Origin: an uncultured Lachnospiraceae bacterium
GTDB taxonomy: Bacteria; Bacillota; Clostridia; Lachnospirales; Lachnospiraceae
Direction: 5' to 3'
Assembly (NCBI GenBank): GCA_910585005.1
Contig: CAJUCN010000001.1
Location: 248,001 to 312,000, forward strand
Length of the DNA: 64,000 nt
Shown: piece after piece, positions 45,130-53,606 of the stretch
Layout: every line of letters begins with the position of its first letter
Numbering within the stretch: position 1 is the stretch's first letter
Translations under genes and position numbers: made by a program
The notes under the pieces: generated by a model
What the model saw: the letters and a program-made list of their open reading frames with translations, nothing else
Told to the model about the DNA's origin: nothing
Databases searched by the model: none

Positions 45130-46218
45130 TCATCCGATCCTGGCATCCACTTCTTCCATGTATGCCGCCGTCACCTGTTTCCTGTCAAATTCCCGCTCCA
45201 TCTTCGCCCTGGCTGCAAGCCCCATCTCCTGCCGCTCCTTGGGACTTAAGGCAAGAAACTTTTCCAGCGCTTTGGTAAGGCTGGCAGCGCTTCCCGGCTC
45301 GCATCCAAAGCCTGTGACGCCCTCCTCAAAAACCTCCCGGCATCCACTGATGTTGGTAGCAATCACAGGCCGCGCTGTCGCGGAAGCCTCCATAAGCACA
45401 TTGGACATTCCTTCATGATAAGTGGGTAAAACCAGGGCGGAAGCCTTCTTTAAAAAACTGTGTACATCGGTATGGAAACCATGCCATATAAGAATCCCCT
45501 GGCTTTCATACTGCCCTAGGAGTTCTTGATAATCCTCGTCACAATATCCAAGAAGTTCAAAACAGACCTTGTCACTATGAAGAGATTTTGCCGTCTCCAA
45601 AAATTCTTCAATTCCTTTTTCTTTCATGATACGCCCCACAAAGAGAAAGCGGATCCTCTCTTCCTTGGGATATTCCTCTGCCCTGTGCACATCTAAGTTT
45701 ACACCAGACCCGCTTACCAGCTTGTCTTTTCGTCCGGCGATCCCATATCTGTTAAATAGTTCCCTGTTCCCGGCATTTTGAAAAAAGACGCACCTGGCGC
45801 CTCGTAACCCGGCCCGGTACATATAAATGATCATTTTCCGAAAAACTGCCCCCTTCCGGAAAGCGCTCCCCAACCCTGTAATGGTGGAAAAATAAGGAAT
45901 CCTTTTCAGGCGGCATGCACATCCGCCATAAATATTCGGCTTAATGGTATAAGTCAGCACCAACTCCGGTTTTAGTTCCTTAAGAAGCCTGCAATACGCA
46001 AGAAAAAGCCCAAAATCCTCTTTTGGGCTCATCCCTCTCCTGTCTATCTTTGTGTGGATGACCATACATCCTTCTCTTTTTAATTGCTCCACACAAAGAT
46101 CATCGGGAACGGAAACCACAACCCGATACTTTTCAAGTAAGGCAAGCATCAGCTCATTGCGGAAATCATACACGCCAGTTGACGCATTTGCCAGGATCAA
46201 TACAGTCTTTTCGTTCAT
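45130..46218 (-). CDS. PglA/CapM-like GT4 glycosyltransferase
   Basis: 362 aa: ILANASTGVYDFRNELM at the N-terminus, YTIKPNIYGG, TGLGSAFRKG, FLFVGRIMKEKG and the YHEGMSNVLMEASATARP (EX7E) region. The pattern resembles PglA of Campylobacter, which adds GalNAc to bacillosamine-PP-Und. Its position two genes after the PglC-like phosphotransferase fits transfer of the second sugar. It overlaps the preceding gene by ATGA and ends 66 nt before the next transcription unit. Confidence 0.85.
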   Translation of the reverse strand: MNEKTVLILANASTGVYDFRNELMLALLEKYRVVVSVPDDLCVEQLKREGCMVIHTKIDRRGMSPKEDFGLFLAYCRLLKELKPELVLTYTIKPNIYGGCACRLKRIPYFSTITGLGSAFRKGAVFRKMIIYMYRAGLRGARCVFFQNAGNRELFNRYGIAGRKDKLVSGSGVNLDVHRAEEYPKEERIRFLFVGRIMKEKGIEEFLETAKSLHSDKVCFELLGYCDEDYQELLGQYESQGILIWHGFHTDVHSFLKKASALVLPTYHEGMSNVLMEASATARPVIATNISGCREVFEEGVTGFGCEPGSAASLTKALEKFLALSPKERQEMGLAARAKMEREFDRKQVTAAYMEEVDARIG

Positions 46219-47276
46219 TCTTTTGCCCGGTATGCAGGGAAAAACCCTGTTTCCTTCCCATCAAAATTTAAGTTCCACAGCCGCCTGTATATCTGCTCAT
46301 CCACAATCAGCCTGCCAATAGAAAACTGGCAGTCCTCCTGACGGTTAAACTGCTTTTTAAAGTGATACAAATGATCCTGCCTGCTGCCAAGCCCGCCCCC
46401 CAAATGGAAAGTCTTAAGCCCTATGCTGCATCCAAAGCACGCCGCCTCATAGAGAAGCAGATTGGTCGGCGCAAGATTCTGAAATTCCCGCCTGGAAGCA
46501 GATAAATGGTAGTGCATCTGCCCGTTTCCAAACAAGATAATAGACATGGCAATAATCTTTTCCCCATGCTTTGCATAAAACATCAGAGCGTTTTCCTTCA
46601 GATCGTACAAAATGCTGTGATAAAATTCTTTTTGAAAATAATAATAACTGTCCGCTCCCACTTTATCCATGGTTGCGTTATATATTTGTTCAAACTCTGC
46701 AAAAAGCCTCTCTTCCCTGCCCCAGTAAACCTGTACCCCGGATTTTTGCGCCTTCCGGATCATATTCCTGTTCTTGCTGGATAAGTTCTCCCAAATCCTT
46801 GCTTTAGAACTTAAGTCCATACAGACCGTAGCCCCCAAATCAATGACCTGATACAGACATTCCAAATCATGGGCATTCCCGATTACCGGATGATAGCGGT
46901 TAAACTCCGCCACTACCTTATGCTCCCTGCAAAAATCCAAGTAAGCATGGGCAAGCCGGTTTTTTTCTTCCTGACAGATATCCCCTTTCAGTAAGAATCC
47001 CCCATAACCATAGGGCGTTACAAAATCACAATACTCCGAAATCGCCTGATCGTTAGCGCTTTCTGTCCGCAGTACCGGCACAGGGCGTTTCATCACAATG
47101 TTCATGGCCTGCATCGTTTCCCCGTCATAAAAAAGAAGAACCGGCTCCCCATCCCCGCATATTTGAAACGCCTTCACATATCCCGGAGTAAAATATACGT
47201 CATGTTGGGGAAATTGTGCAATGCACCGGTTCCATTCTTCTTCCTGTGTAATGCTGATTGCTTGTATCCCTGCCAT
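46215..47276 (-). CDS. FemAB/GNAT-fold acyltransferase (candidate PglD replacement)
   Basis: 353 aa. A two-lobed GNAT-like protein of the Acetyltransf_6/FemAB type: SKARIWENLSSKNRNMIRKAQKSGV in the middle, YHLSASRREFQNLAPTNLLLYEA and FHLGGGLGSRQDHLYHFKKQF at the C-terminus. It lies between PglC- and PglA-like genes, where the PglD N-acetyltransferase would be expected; no PglD-type beta-helix protein is visible. It may acetylate the 4-amino sugar, or add an aminoacyl group. An in-frame TTG lies upstream at 47306; ATG 47276 is preferred, with GGAAGGA in front. Confidence 0.75.
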   Translation of the reverse strand: MAGIQAISITQEEEWNRCIAQFPQHDVYFTPGYVKAFQICGDGEPVLLFYDGETMQAMNIVMKRPVPVLRTESANDQAISEYCDFVTPYGYGGFLLKGDICQEEKNRLAHAYLDFCREHKVVAEFNRYHPVIGNAHDLECLYQVIDLGATVCMDLSSKARIWENLSSKNRNMIRKAQKSGVQVYWGREERLFAEFEQIYNATMDKVGADSYYYFQKEFYHSILYDLKENALMFYAKHGEKIIAMSIILFGNGQMHYHLSASRREFQNLAPTNLLLYEAACFGCSIGLKTFHLGGGLGSRQDHLYHFKKQFNRQEDCQFSIGRLIVDEQIYRRLWNLNFDGKETGFFPAYRAKE

Positions 47277-47310
47277 ATCCTTCCTTCCCGCCAATTCTCC
47301 TGTCAAAGGC

Positions 47311-47937
47311 TTATTGCTTTTCCGCTTTCCCTGACCGGATCTCCGCCAGGTTTCCCTCTACCACATCCGTATCCTCCGCAACATCCTCGTGGGCAAATAC
47401 CTGCTTGATGGTGGCAAAAAATATTTTCACATCCAGCCCAAAGGACAACTGTTCAACGTATTCCACATCCTTTTCCAGCCGCTTATCCCACTCCAAAAAG
47501 TTCCTTCCGCTGACCTGGGCAAGCCCTGTCAGCCCCGGCCTTACCGTATGGCGAAGCTGTTCCCGCTTCGTATAATAGGGCAGATAGCTAACCAGCAGGG
47601 GCCTGGGCCCTATCAGACTCATATCCCCCCGGAAAATATTCCATAGTTCCGGAAGCTCATCCAGGCTGGTCTTCCGAAGCAGCCTTCCAAATCCCGTCAG
47701 CCTGTCCGCATCTGGCAGTAAACCGCCCTCTTCATCCCTTGCATCCGTCATCGTCCGGAATTTTCTCAACGTAAAGATCCGGGTTTCATACCCCGGCCTT
47801 TCCTGACGGAAGATCACAGGGCTTCCCAGTTTTATCCGGACCAGTAGGAAAAGCAGTAAAATAACCGGACTCAATACCACTAAAGCAATTCCTGAAATGA
47901 TCACGTCCAACATTCTCTTGATATATCTTCTATACAT
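47311..47937 (-). CDS. pglC: PglC-like initiating phosphoglycosyltransferase
   Basis: 208-aa small monotopic enzyme: re-entrant N-terminal helix (about 8-33), then KFRTMTDARDEEG, the catalytic Asp93-Glu94 pair (SLDELPEL) and GPRPLL. The numbering of the acidic pair agrees with Campylobacter PglC, and HTVRPGLTGLAQVSGRN follows the usual core. It should transfer a phospho-(diacetyl)bacillosamine-type sugar to undecaprenyl phosphate. Genes for PglF- and PglE-like enzymes precede it directly. Gap to the PglE-like gene is 16 nt. Confidence 0.93.
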   Translation of the reverse strand: MYRRYIKRMLDVIISGIALVVLSPVILLLFLLVRIKLGSPVIFRQERPGYETRIFTLRKFRTMTDARDEEGGLLPDADRLTGFGRLLRKTSLDELPELWNIFRGDMSLIGPRPLLVSYLPYYTKREQLRHTVRPGLTGLAQVSGRNFLEWDKRLEKDVEYVEQLSFGLDVKIFFATIKQVFAHEDVAEDTDVVEGNLAEIRSGKAEKQ

Positions 47938-47953
47938 TGATGCATCTCATCCT

Positions 47954-49114
47954 TTATCTTCCAAATACTCTTCTCACAATTCCAATGATCTTTTCCATAT
48001 CCTCCTGGGTGTTCTTGATATCACTTGGAAGGCAAAGTCCCCTTTGGAAAACATCCTCCGCTACACTTTCCGGCTGTCCTCCTGCCAAAAGCCCACTTTT
48101 AAAACCTTCCTTTGTCACGAAATCACAGGCCTCAAACACTGGCTGCAAATGCATCGGTTTCCAAATCGGACGGGTTTCTATCTTTTCCTTTTCCAGTGCA
48201 TCCATCACCTGCGCCGGGATTATCGGGCATCCCTCCCGGATAGTCATGCAGGTCAGCCAGCAGTTATCATCCCCGTCCGGGTTTAAGGGATTCATGGCGA
48301 TCTCCTCAATGTCCTCAAAGGCGCTCTGATATTGTGCACGGATTGCTTTTTTTCGTTCTTTATGCTCTTCAAGATGGAGTAGCTGCCCTCTGCCAACCCC
48401 CGCAACTAAATTACTCATCCGGTAATTATAGCCAATCTGGGAATGCTGGTAATGCCTTGCCGGATCCCTTGCCTGGGTAGCAAGAAAAGTAGCTTTCTTT
48501 GTGATCTCCTCATCCTCTGCCACCAACATCCCTCCGCCGGATGTGGTAATGATCTTGTTTCCGTTAAAAGAATAGATTCCTATCTTTCCAAAGGTGCCTG
48601 TATATTTCCCCTTATAAGTACTGCCAAGGGACTCTGCCGCATCCTCAACCAAGGGAACCTGATGCCGGGCGCAGATTTCCATGATCTCATCCAGCTTTGC
48701 ACAGGTTCCATATAAATGAACCAGGATCACCGCTTTGGCATCCGGGTACTTCTCAAACGCCTTCTCAAGAGCCGCCGGACTCATATTCCATGTATCTTCC
48801 TCTGAATCAATAAACACCGGCGTTGCATTTTCATACACGATAGGATTACAGGTCGCGCTGAAAGTCAGGCTGGGAACAAATACGATATCTCCCTGCCCGA
48901 TCCCAAGGATACGCAAGGCAAGATGAATCGCCGCCGTACCGGCGCTTAACGCTGCCGCATGGGAAATGCCCACATATTCCGCCAGCTCCTTTTCAAAATT
49001 GTTTACATTAGGCCCAAGGGGAGCCACCCAGTTGGTGTCGAAAGCCTCCTTGATAAAAACCTGCTCTTCCCCATGCATGGTAGGGGAGGAAAGATAAATT
49101 CGTTTTCCTTCCAT
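47954..49114 (-). CDS. pglE: PglE-like UDP-4-keto-6-deoxysugar aminotransferase
   Basis: 386-aa PLP enzyme of the DegT/DnrJ/EryC1/StrS family. Asp158 (PLVEDAAES) pairs with the cofactor nitrogen, and Lys187 in YSFNGNKIITT is the Schiff-base lysine. It should aminate the 4-keto product of the PglF-like enzyme two nt upstream to give UDP-4-amino-4,6-dideoxy-GlcNAc. Following genes (PglC-like, FemAB/GNAT-like, PglA-like) continue the same pathway. The donor amino group is expected to come from glutamate. Confidence 0.92.
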   Translation of the reverse strand: MEGKRIYLSSPTMHGEEQVFIKEAFDTNWVAPLGPNVNNFEKELAEYVGISHAAALSAGTAAIHLALRILGIGQGDIVFVPSLTFSATCNPIVYENATPVFIDSEEDTWNMSPAALEKAFEKYPDAKAVILVHLYGTCAKLDEIMEICARHQVPLVEDAAESLGSTYKGKYTGTFGKIGIYSFNGNKIITTSGGGMLVAEDEEITKKATFLATQARDPARHYQHSQIGYNYRMSNLVAGVGRGQLLHLEEHKERKKAIRAQYQSAFEDIEEIAMNPLNPDGDDNCWLTCMTIREGCPIIPAQVMDALEKEKIETRPIWKPMHLQPVFEACDFVTKEGFKSGLLAGGQPESVAEDVFQRGLCLPSDIKNTQEDMEKIIGIVRRVFGR

Positions 49115-49116
49115 TT

Positions 49117-51009
49117 CTATTCTTCCTCTTCTTTGTAGTGATAAGTTGGCACGATTGCCTGGACAAGAGGCCTGATATCTTTCTCCTCATTTTTGGATGC
49201 CTCTTTTAATTCCTTTAACTGGACAAAAAATTTCATCTCGTCAATCTCAATGGGCTTTCCGATATGGATCAGCTTATTTGCTGTCTCTGTAAGCCCTTCC
49301 TCCGCCATAAGAAGCTCTTCATAGAGCTTTTCTCCAGGACGGAGCCCCGTAAACTCTATTTTGATATCCTCGTCCACCCGGTAGCCGGATAAGCGGATCA
49401 AATTTCTGGCCAGATCCACGATCTTTACCGGCTTTCCCATGTCCAGGACAAAGATCTCACCGCCTTTACAATAAGCGCCTGCCTGAAGCACCAGGGAAAC
49501 GGCCTCCGGGATCGTCATAAAATACCGGATAATATCCGGGTGGGTCACCGTCACCGGCCCGCCCGCCATAATCTGCTTTTTAAAAAGGGGAATCACGCTG
49601 CCATTACTGCCTAATACATTTCCAAACCGGACGGCAACAAATTCTGTGTCATAATGCTTATTGAAGGTCTGGATGATCATCTCACAGATCCTCTTGCTTG
49701 CCCCCATAATATTGGTAGGGTTTACCGCCTTATCGGTAGAGATCATTACAAACCGTTTCACCCCGTTCATGGCCGCTGCCTGAGCTGTCTTCCAGGTCCC
49801 AAACACATTGTTTTTAATGGCTTCATTAGGGCTTGCCTCCATCAAAGGCACATGTTTATGGGCTGCCGCATGGTATACAATATCCGGCTTATAGCACTCA
49901 AAGATCCAGTTCACCCGGTTGGTATTGCGGACCGAGGCGATTAATACCACTAATTTTAGTTCCGGATATTTCACCTTAAGTTCCTGCTGTACGTCATATA
50001 CGCTGTTCTCATAAATATCAAGAATAATCAAAAGCTCCGGCTTATGGCCGGCGATCTGCCGGCACAACTCACTGCCAATAGACCCGCCGCCTCCGGTGAC
50101 CAGCACTTTTTTTCCCTTTACATAACCTAAAATCGAGTCAATATTCACTTCAATAGGATCCCTGCCCAGCAGATCCTCCACTTCCACGTCACGGAGTTTG
50201 CTGACAGAGACTTCCCCGTTTACCAATTGGTACATTCCCGGAAGGGAGCGGAGTTTACAACTTGTTTCCTTACAGATATCCAAAATTTCGGAGATCTCCG
50301 CCCTGCTGGCGGAAGGCATCGCCACAATGATTTCATCAATATCAAAAATGTCAGCGCACTCAATGATCCTGTCCCTGCCGCCGACTACCTTGATCCCCTG
50401 TATAAACCTTCCCCATTTTCCATGGTCATCATCAATGATACAGCGGATCACCATGGTAGAAAAGTTACTGTTTACGATCTCCTTAATGATGGCATTTGCC
50501 GCTTCCCCTGCACCTACCACCATCACAGAAATGCTGTTATTCTTATTCTGCTTTTTATGCTTTAATCCCCGAAAGAACCGATAGGAAAACCTGCTGCAAA
50601 AAATAAAGCTGATGAGCAGGAACATATAAAGGAAATAGTAACTTCCCGGCACTGCCAGTTGTCCCGGTGTCTTAAAAAACTGGATTCCCACTGCCTGAAG
50701 CGCCGACGAGAGGACACTGGCAAGAACCAAATTCTGTAGTTCTGTCTCCCCGGCAAAAGCCCACAAACTGTTATACATACGGAATACATATAAAACTACC
50801 AGGGTAATGCCAATATTAATAGGCAGGAACTTATTAATCGGGTCAACAAAGTGTACCGGAATCTCCGACATTTCAAAGCTGTACCGCATCAGGAGCGCAA
50901 CATAACTTGCCAGTATCACACTGATGATATCATAGATCACCAGGCAGGTCCTCCGGTAAAACAACTTTGCATTAAAAGGTTTTTTTTGCATCTTTTTTAC
51001 TTCACTCAT
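49117..51009 (-). CDS. pglF: PglF-like UDP-GlcNAc 4,6-dehydratase (membrane)
   Basis: 630 aa: four N-terminal helices (about 20-145), a first Rossmann domain (VMVVGAG, 163-169) and the catalytic SDR domain with TGGGGSIGSE (305-314). STDKAVNPTNIMGASK (424-439) carries the TDK residues, and Met435 takes the place of the usual Tyr in YxxxK, typical of retaining 4,6-dehydratases such as PglF. It makes the UDP-4-keto-6-deoxy-GlcNAc used by the PglE-like enzyme. ATG 51009 is preferred to 51024 because AAGGA is seven nt before it; overlap with the upstream gene is 8 nt. Confidence 0.93.
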   Translation of the reverse strand: MSEVKKMQKKPFNAKLFYRRTCLVIYDIISVILASYVALLMRYSFEMSEIPVHFVDPINKFLPINIGITLVVLYVFRMYNSLWAFAGETELQNLVLASVLSSALQAVGIQFFKTPGQLAVPGSYYFLYMFLLISFIFCSRFSYRFFRGLKHKKQNKNNSISVMVVGAGEAANAIIKEIVNSNFSTMVIRCIIDDDHGKWGRFIQGIKVVGGRDRIIECADIFDIDEIIVAMPSASRAEISEILDICKETSCKLRSLPGMYQLVNGEVSVSKLRDVEVEDLLGRDPIEVNIDSILGYVKGKKVLVTGGGGSIGSELCRQIAGHKPELLIILDIYENSVYDVQQELKVKYPELKLVVLIASVRNTNRVNWIFECYKPDIVYHAAAHKHVPLMEASPNEAIKNNVFGTWKTAQAAAMNGVKRFVMISTDKAVNPTNIMGASKRICEMIIQTFNKHYDTEFVAVRFGNVLGSNGSVIPLFKKQIMAGGPVTVTHPDIIRYFMTIPEAVSLVLQAGAYCKGGEIFVLDMGKPVKIVDLARNLIRLSGYRVDEDIKIEFTGLRPGEKLYEELLMAEEGLTETANKLIHIGKPIEIDEMKFFVQLKELKEASKNEEKDIRPLVQAIVPTYHYKEEEE

Positions 51010-53524
51010 GTTTTTGTCCTTCATGAAATACCAGCGGCGTGATCACCATCATAAGAACCAGCCCGCAAGGATGGGAAAGGTGGAACACCCACTCTACCAT
51101 ACCTGCAGCCCCAAACGCAGCCGTCACAACTGCCGGCAAAGCCGCATAAGTTATTATATCCTTTTTCTTTTTGTAATAAATGCAAGAACTTACAAATGTG
51201 CCAATTCCAACGAAAACAAACAAGATTCCTACTAAAATCCCATGGTCATAGGCTACTTGCAGATAAATATTATGAGCATGCGTGGCAATCTCCCCGTTTT
51301 TGAGGACAGCCCCCATTCCTTCATGCCCTGTCATGTTAAGCTGTTCGATATAAGAACGGAAGATATCCAGCCTTCCATTGGTATAATCATTTTCCGCCTC
51401 TTCCATCTCTTCCGGTACATAATCTGCCGACGCCACAAGTTCCCCCATGGCCCATACCCCATCCGTCTGGGTTTCCTCTCCCATAGCCTTTATCTCATTT
51501 CCATTCTCATCATGGGTACGCCGGTATTCCTCCAGCTCCCCGTATGGATCAAAGGTACCTGCCGGAATATTAAAGATCTTTTCTGCAAACAGGTCAATAA
51601 AACGCCCTACCCGCATAACGTCTACGGAATTTAATTTTCTCCCTCTAAGGGTATCATCCCGGAAATTCTCAAATTCATACATATACGGGTCGCTGACGAG
51701 CACCGGGATGGTACGCTGCACGGTAAAAGTCACCGGAAAACAGACCACCACTGCAAACGCCATGGCAAGCAGGGACTTTCCCATATGGATAAACTTCTCT
51801 TTCCCTTTTCCGCCGCTCATGATAACCACTGCAAATAAAAGCGCCACACCAACAGCCATGAATCCTGTCCTGGCCATGGTAAATAACAGGTAGGCGGATA
51901 CCACTCCAAATAACACCAATTCTTTCCAGACAATCCGAAGTTCCCGGCTCTTCCTGAGCTTACTTAAAAGAATCACTATGGCGGCACACTCTACCACAGT
52001 CAGGTATGCTGCCGTGGTCGTCACGGTATGGAAAATATGAGGATACCTGGCTGTCCGGTATGTGGTATAAGGGCGGTACAACAGTGCATAACCGGTGGCA
52101 AGCATAAACTGCAAGATCACGCCCCTGCACACGTTTACCAAAAGCCTGTCTTTATGATCCCACATTCCATACGCTAAATAAAACAAAGTAAACCCTGCCG
52201 CCAGCGCAACCGTCCACCATCTTCCATTTCTAAAAACAATGATTGCCATAAAAAACACCAGCAAAAGCCCCCCATATGCATAAACGGGCCTGGCCAGCCG
52301 TTTTCTCATAAGTCCAACGATCACATGGATCAAAATAAGCCCCAGCAGGATCCCAATAACTACCGTATGCCGGATCACCTGGAGATTCCAGCCGATCTCC
52401 GATTCCTTAATCGATTTTTCAGCAAGCAAGGCAACCTCATTTTTGTAATAAAAGCCCCCTGCTATCCCAGCTATGACCACATAAACCAGATTATAGATAC
52501 GAAATAATTCCTTCCATTGAAACATTGCAAGTATGGCAAGTGCAAACCAAATCATTTCCTTGCGCTCCGCCATGGCATGATGGATATCATAAAGCCCTGC
52601 CATATATTCACAGCATCCGCCTACCGCCCCTGCAATACATACCGACTGCACAAGATCCTGGAAATGATCTTTCATATATCCTAATGTGAGTATGGGTGGC
52701 TGTCCATCTCTGTTATGATTGATCCCATAAAATAAGATTCCTGCAAGAAGAAGCACACTGACAAAGAAAAAGGTATTGTCCAGTGCATACTTGCTGCATG
52801 CCCCCACAAGAACCGCTAAAAGGCAGAACAAAATAAATACCGCAGTAAGCGGATTCCCCACCGCCTTCACCACCTGTTCCACCGTAGTCAGCTTATCCCT
52901 TTCCTTCTTACCATAATACCATCTGCATCCCGCCAGCAATAGTCCGGTCAAAAAAATGGTAACTGCTCCAAACAGCGCTACCTTCCCTTTCCTAAGGGGC
53001 ACACTGTAATGGTAATCCGCCGCAAGATTCATCCCCTCCACAGAAGAATCCGCATAATACATCATCCCTGCATAAGGCATCTCCTCCATGGAAACCGCTT
53101 CACATGCAAGAAATACTTTAGACTGATCCCCCTGGACACTCAGATGATACATTTTGCCCACTTCCATATCCACATCCATGAGCGCTTCCACATAACCCGG
53201 AAGTTCCGCCTCTGCAATGGGAACCCTTTCCTGGGCTATCATTACCTGACCCTCATCAAAAAGCCGGACAAAGAAAGAATCTCCCACCGTCCCTTCCCTG
53301 AGATACAGCTTCACGGTATCCAAATGATCATATTGAGCCACAAAACTTTGCAGGACCGTGTGTTCTTCATCCACAGCCTCCGTCAATGTACCGCTTACCG
53401 GCGGTATGCCAAAAGTCACCGTCTCATGGAAAAGCCGGATAGGCCATAAAGATACTAAGATGATAGCGGCTATGATTAATAGAATGGCCTCTATTGCTTT
53501 GCTCTGATAGATAATCTTTTTCAT
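51002..53524 (-). CDS. Large O-antigen ligase/Wzy-type membrane protein
   Basis: 840 aa, about twice the length of most Wzy/WaaL proteins. After one helix (about 12-32) there is an extracytoplasmic region (about 35-180) with beta-rich character, then about a dozen helices, a long outer loop (about 600-745) and the family motif HAHNIYLQVAYDHG near 748-761, preceded by NGRLDIFRSYI. Such proteins polymerise lipid-linked units or ligate them to an acceptor. First gene behind the promoter at 53578-53606 and followed by the PglF/E/C set, so it may be the ligase of that glycan. ATG 53524 is favoured over 53530 by spacing from AAAGGG. Confidence 0.8.
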   Translation of the reverse strand: MKKIIYQSKAIEAILLIIAAIILVSLWPIRLFHETVTFGIPPVSGTLTEAVDEEHTVLQSFVAQYDHLDTVKLYLREGTVGDSFFVRLFDEGQVMIAQERVPIAEAELPGYVEALMDVDMEVGKMYHLSVQGDQSKVFLACEAVSMEEMPYAGMMYYADSSVEGMNLAADYHYSVPLRKGKVALFGAVTIFLTGLLLAGCRWYYGKKERDKLTTVEQVVKAVGNPLTAVFILFCLLAVLVGACSKYALDNTFFFVSVLLLAGILFYGINHNRDGQPPILTLGYMKDHFQDLVQSVCIAGAVGGCCEYMAGLYDIHHAMAERKEMIWFALAILAMFQWKELFRIYNLVYVVIAGIAGGFYYKNEVALLAEKSIKESEIGWNLQVIRHTVVIGILLGLILIHVIVGLMRKRLARPVYAYGGLLLVFFMAIIVFRNGRWWTVALAAGFTLFYLAYGMWDHKDRLLVNVCRGVILQFMLATGYALLYRPYTTYRTARYPHIFHTVTTTAAYLTVVECAAIVILLSKLRKSRELRIVWKELVLFGVVSAYLLFTMARTGFMAVGVALLFAVVIMSGGKGKEKFIHMGKSLLAMAFAVVVCFPVTFTVQRTIPVLVSDPYMYEFENFRDDTLRGRKLNSVDVMRVGRFIDLFAEKIFNIPAGTFDPYGELEEYRRTHDENGNEIKAMGEETQTDGVWAMGELVASADYVPEEMEEAENDYTNGRLDIFRSYIEQLNMTGHEGMGAVLKNGEIATHAHNIYLQVAYDHGILVGILFVFVGIGTFVSSCIYYKKKKDIITYAALPAVVTAAFGAAGMVEWVFHLSHPCGLVLMMVITPLVFHEGQKHE

Positions 53525-53577
53525 ATTCATCCCTTTTCTAACCCTGCCCTTCTAACTGCAAAAAGAAGGTTATCGGT

Positions 53578-53606
53578 AGTATATCACAGTTGCTTCTAAT
53601 TATCAA
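53578..53606 (-). promoter_or_regulatory. Sigma-A-type promoter for ligase and bacillosamine-type unit
   Basis: Minus strand TTGATA (53606-53601) and TATACT (53583-53578) are exactly 17 nt apart, each matching 5 of 6 consensus bases, with a TGA directly before the -10 (extended -10). The -35 overlaps the last codons of the upstream DUF6020 gene. Start expected near 53571, about 47 nt before the ATG at 53524. Confidence 0.78.

Noticed and set aside
53531..53570. Possible hairpin (CCTTCT/AGAAGG) before the ligase gene
   Set aside because: Six-bp stem with a ten-base loop and no T-run, located in the leader downstream of the promoter; too weak to call a terminator or attenuator.
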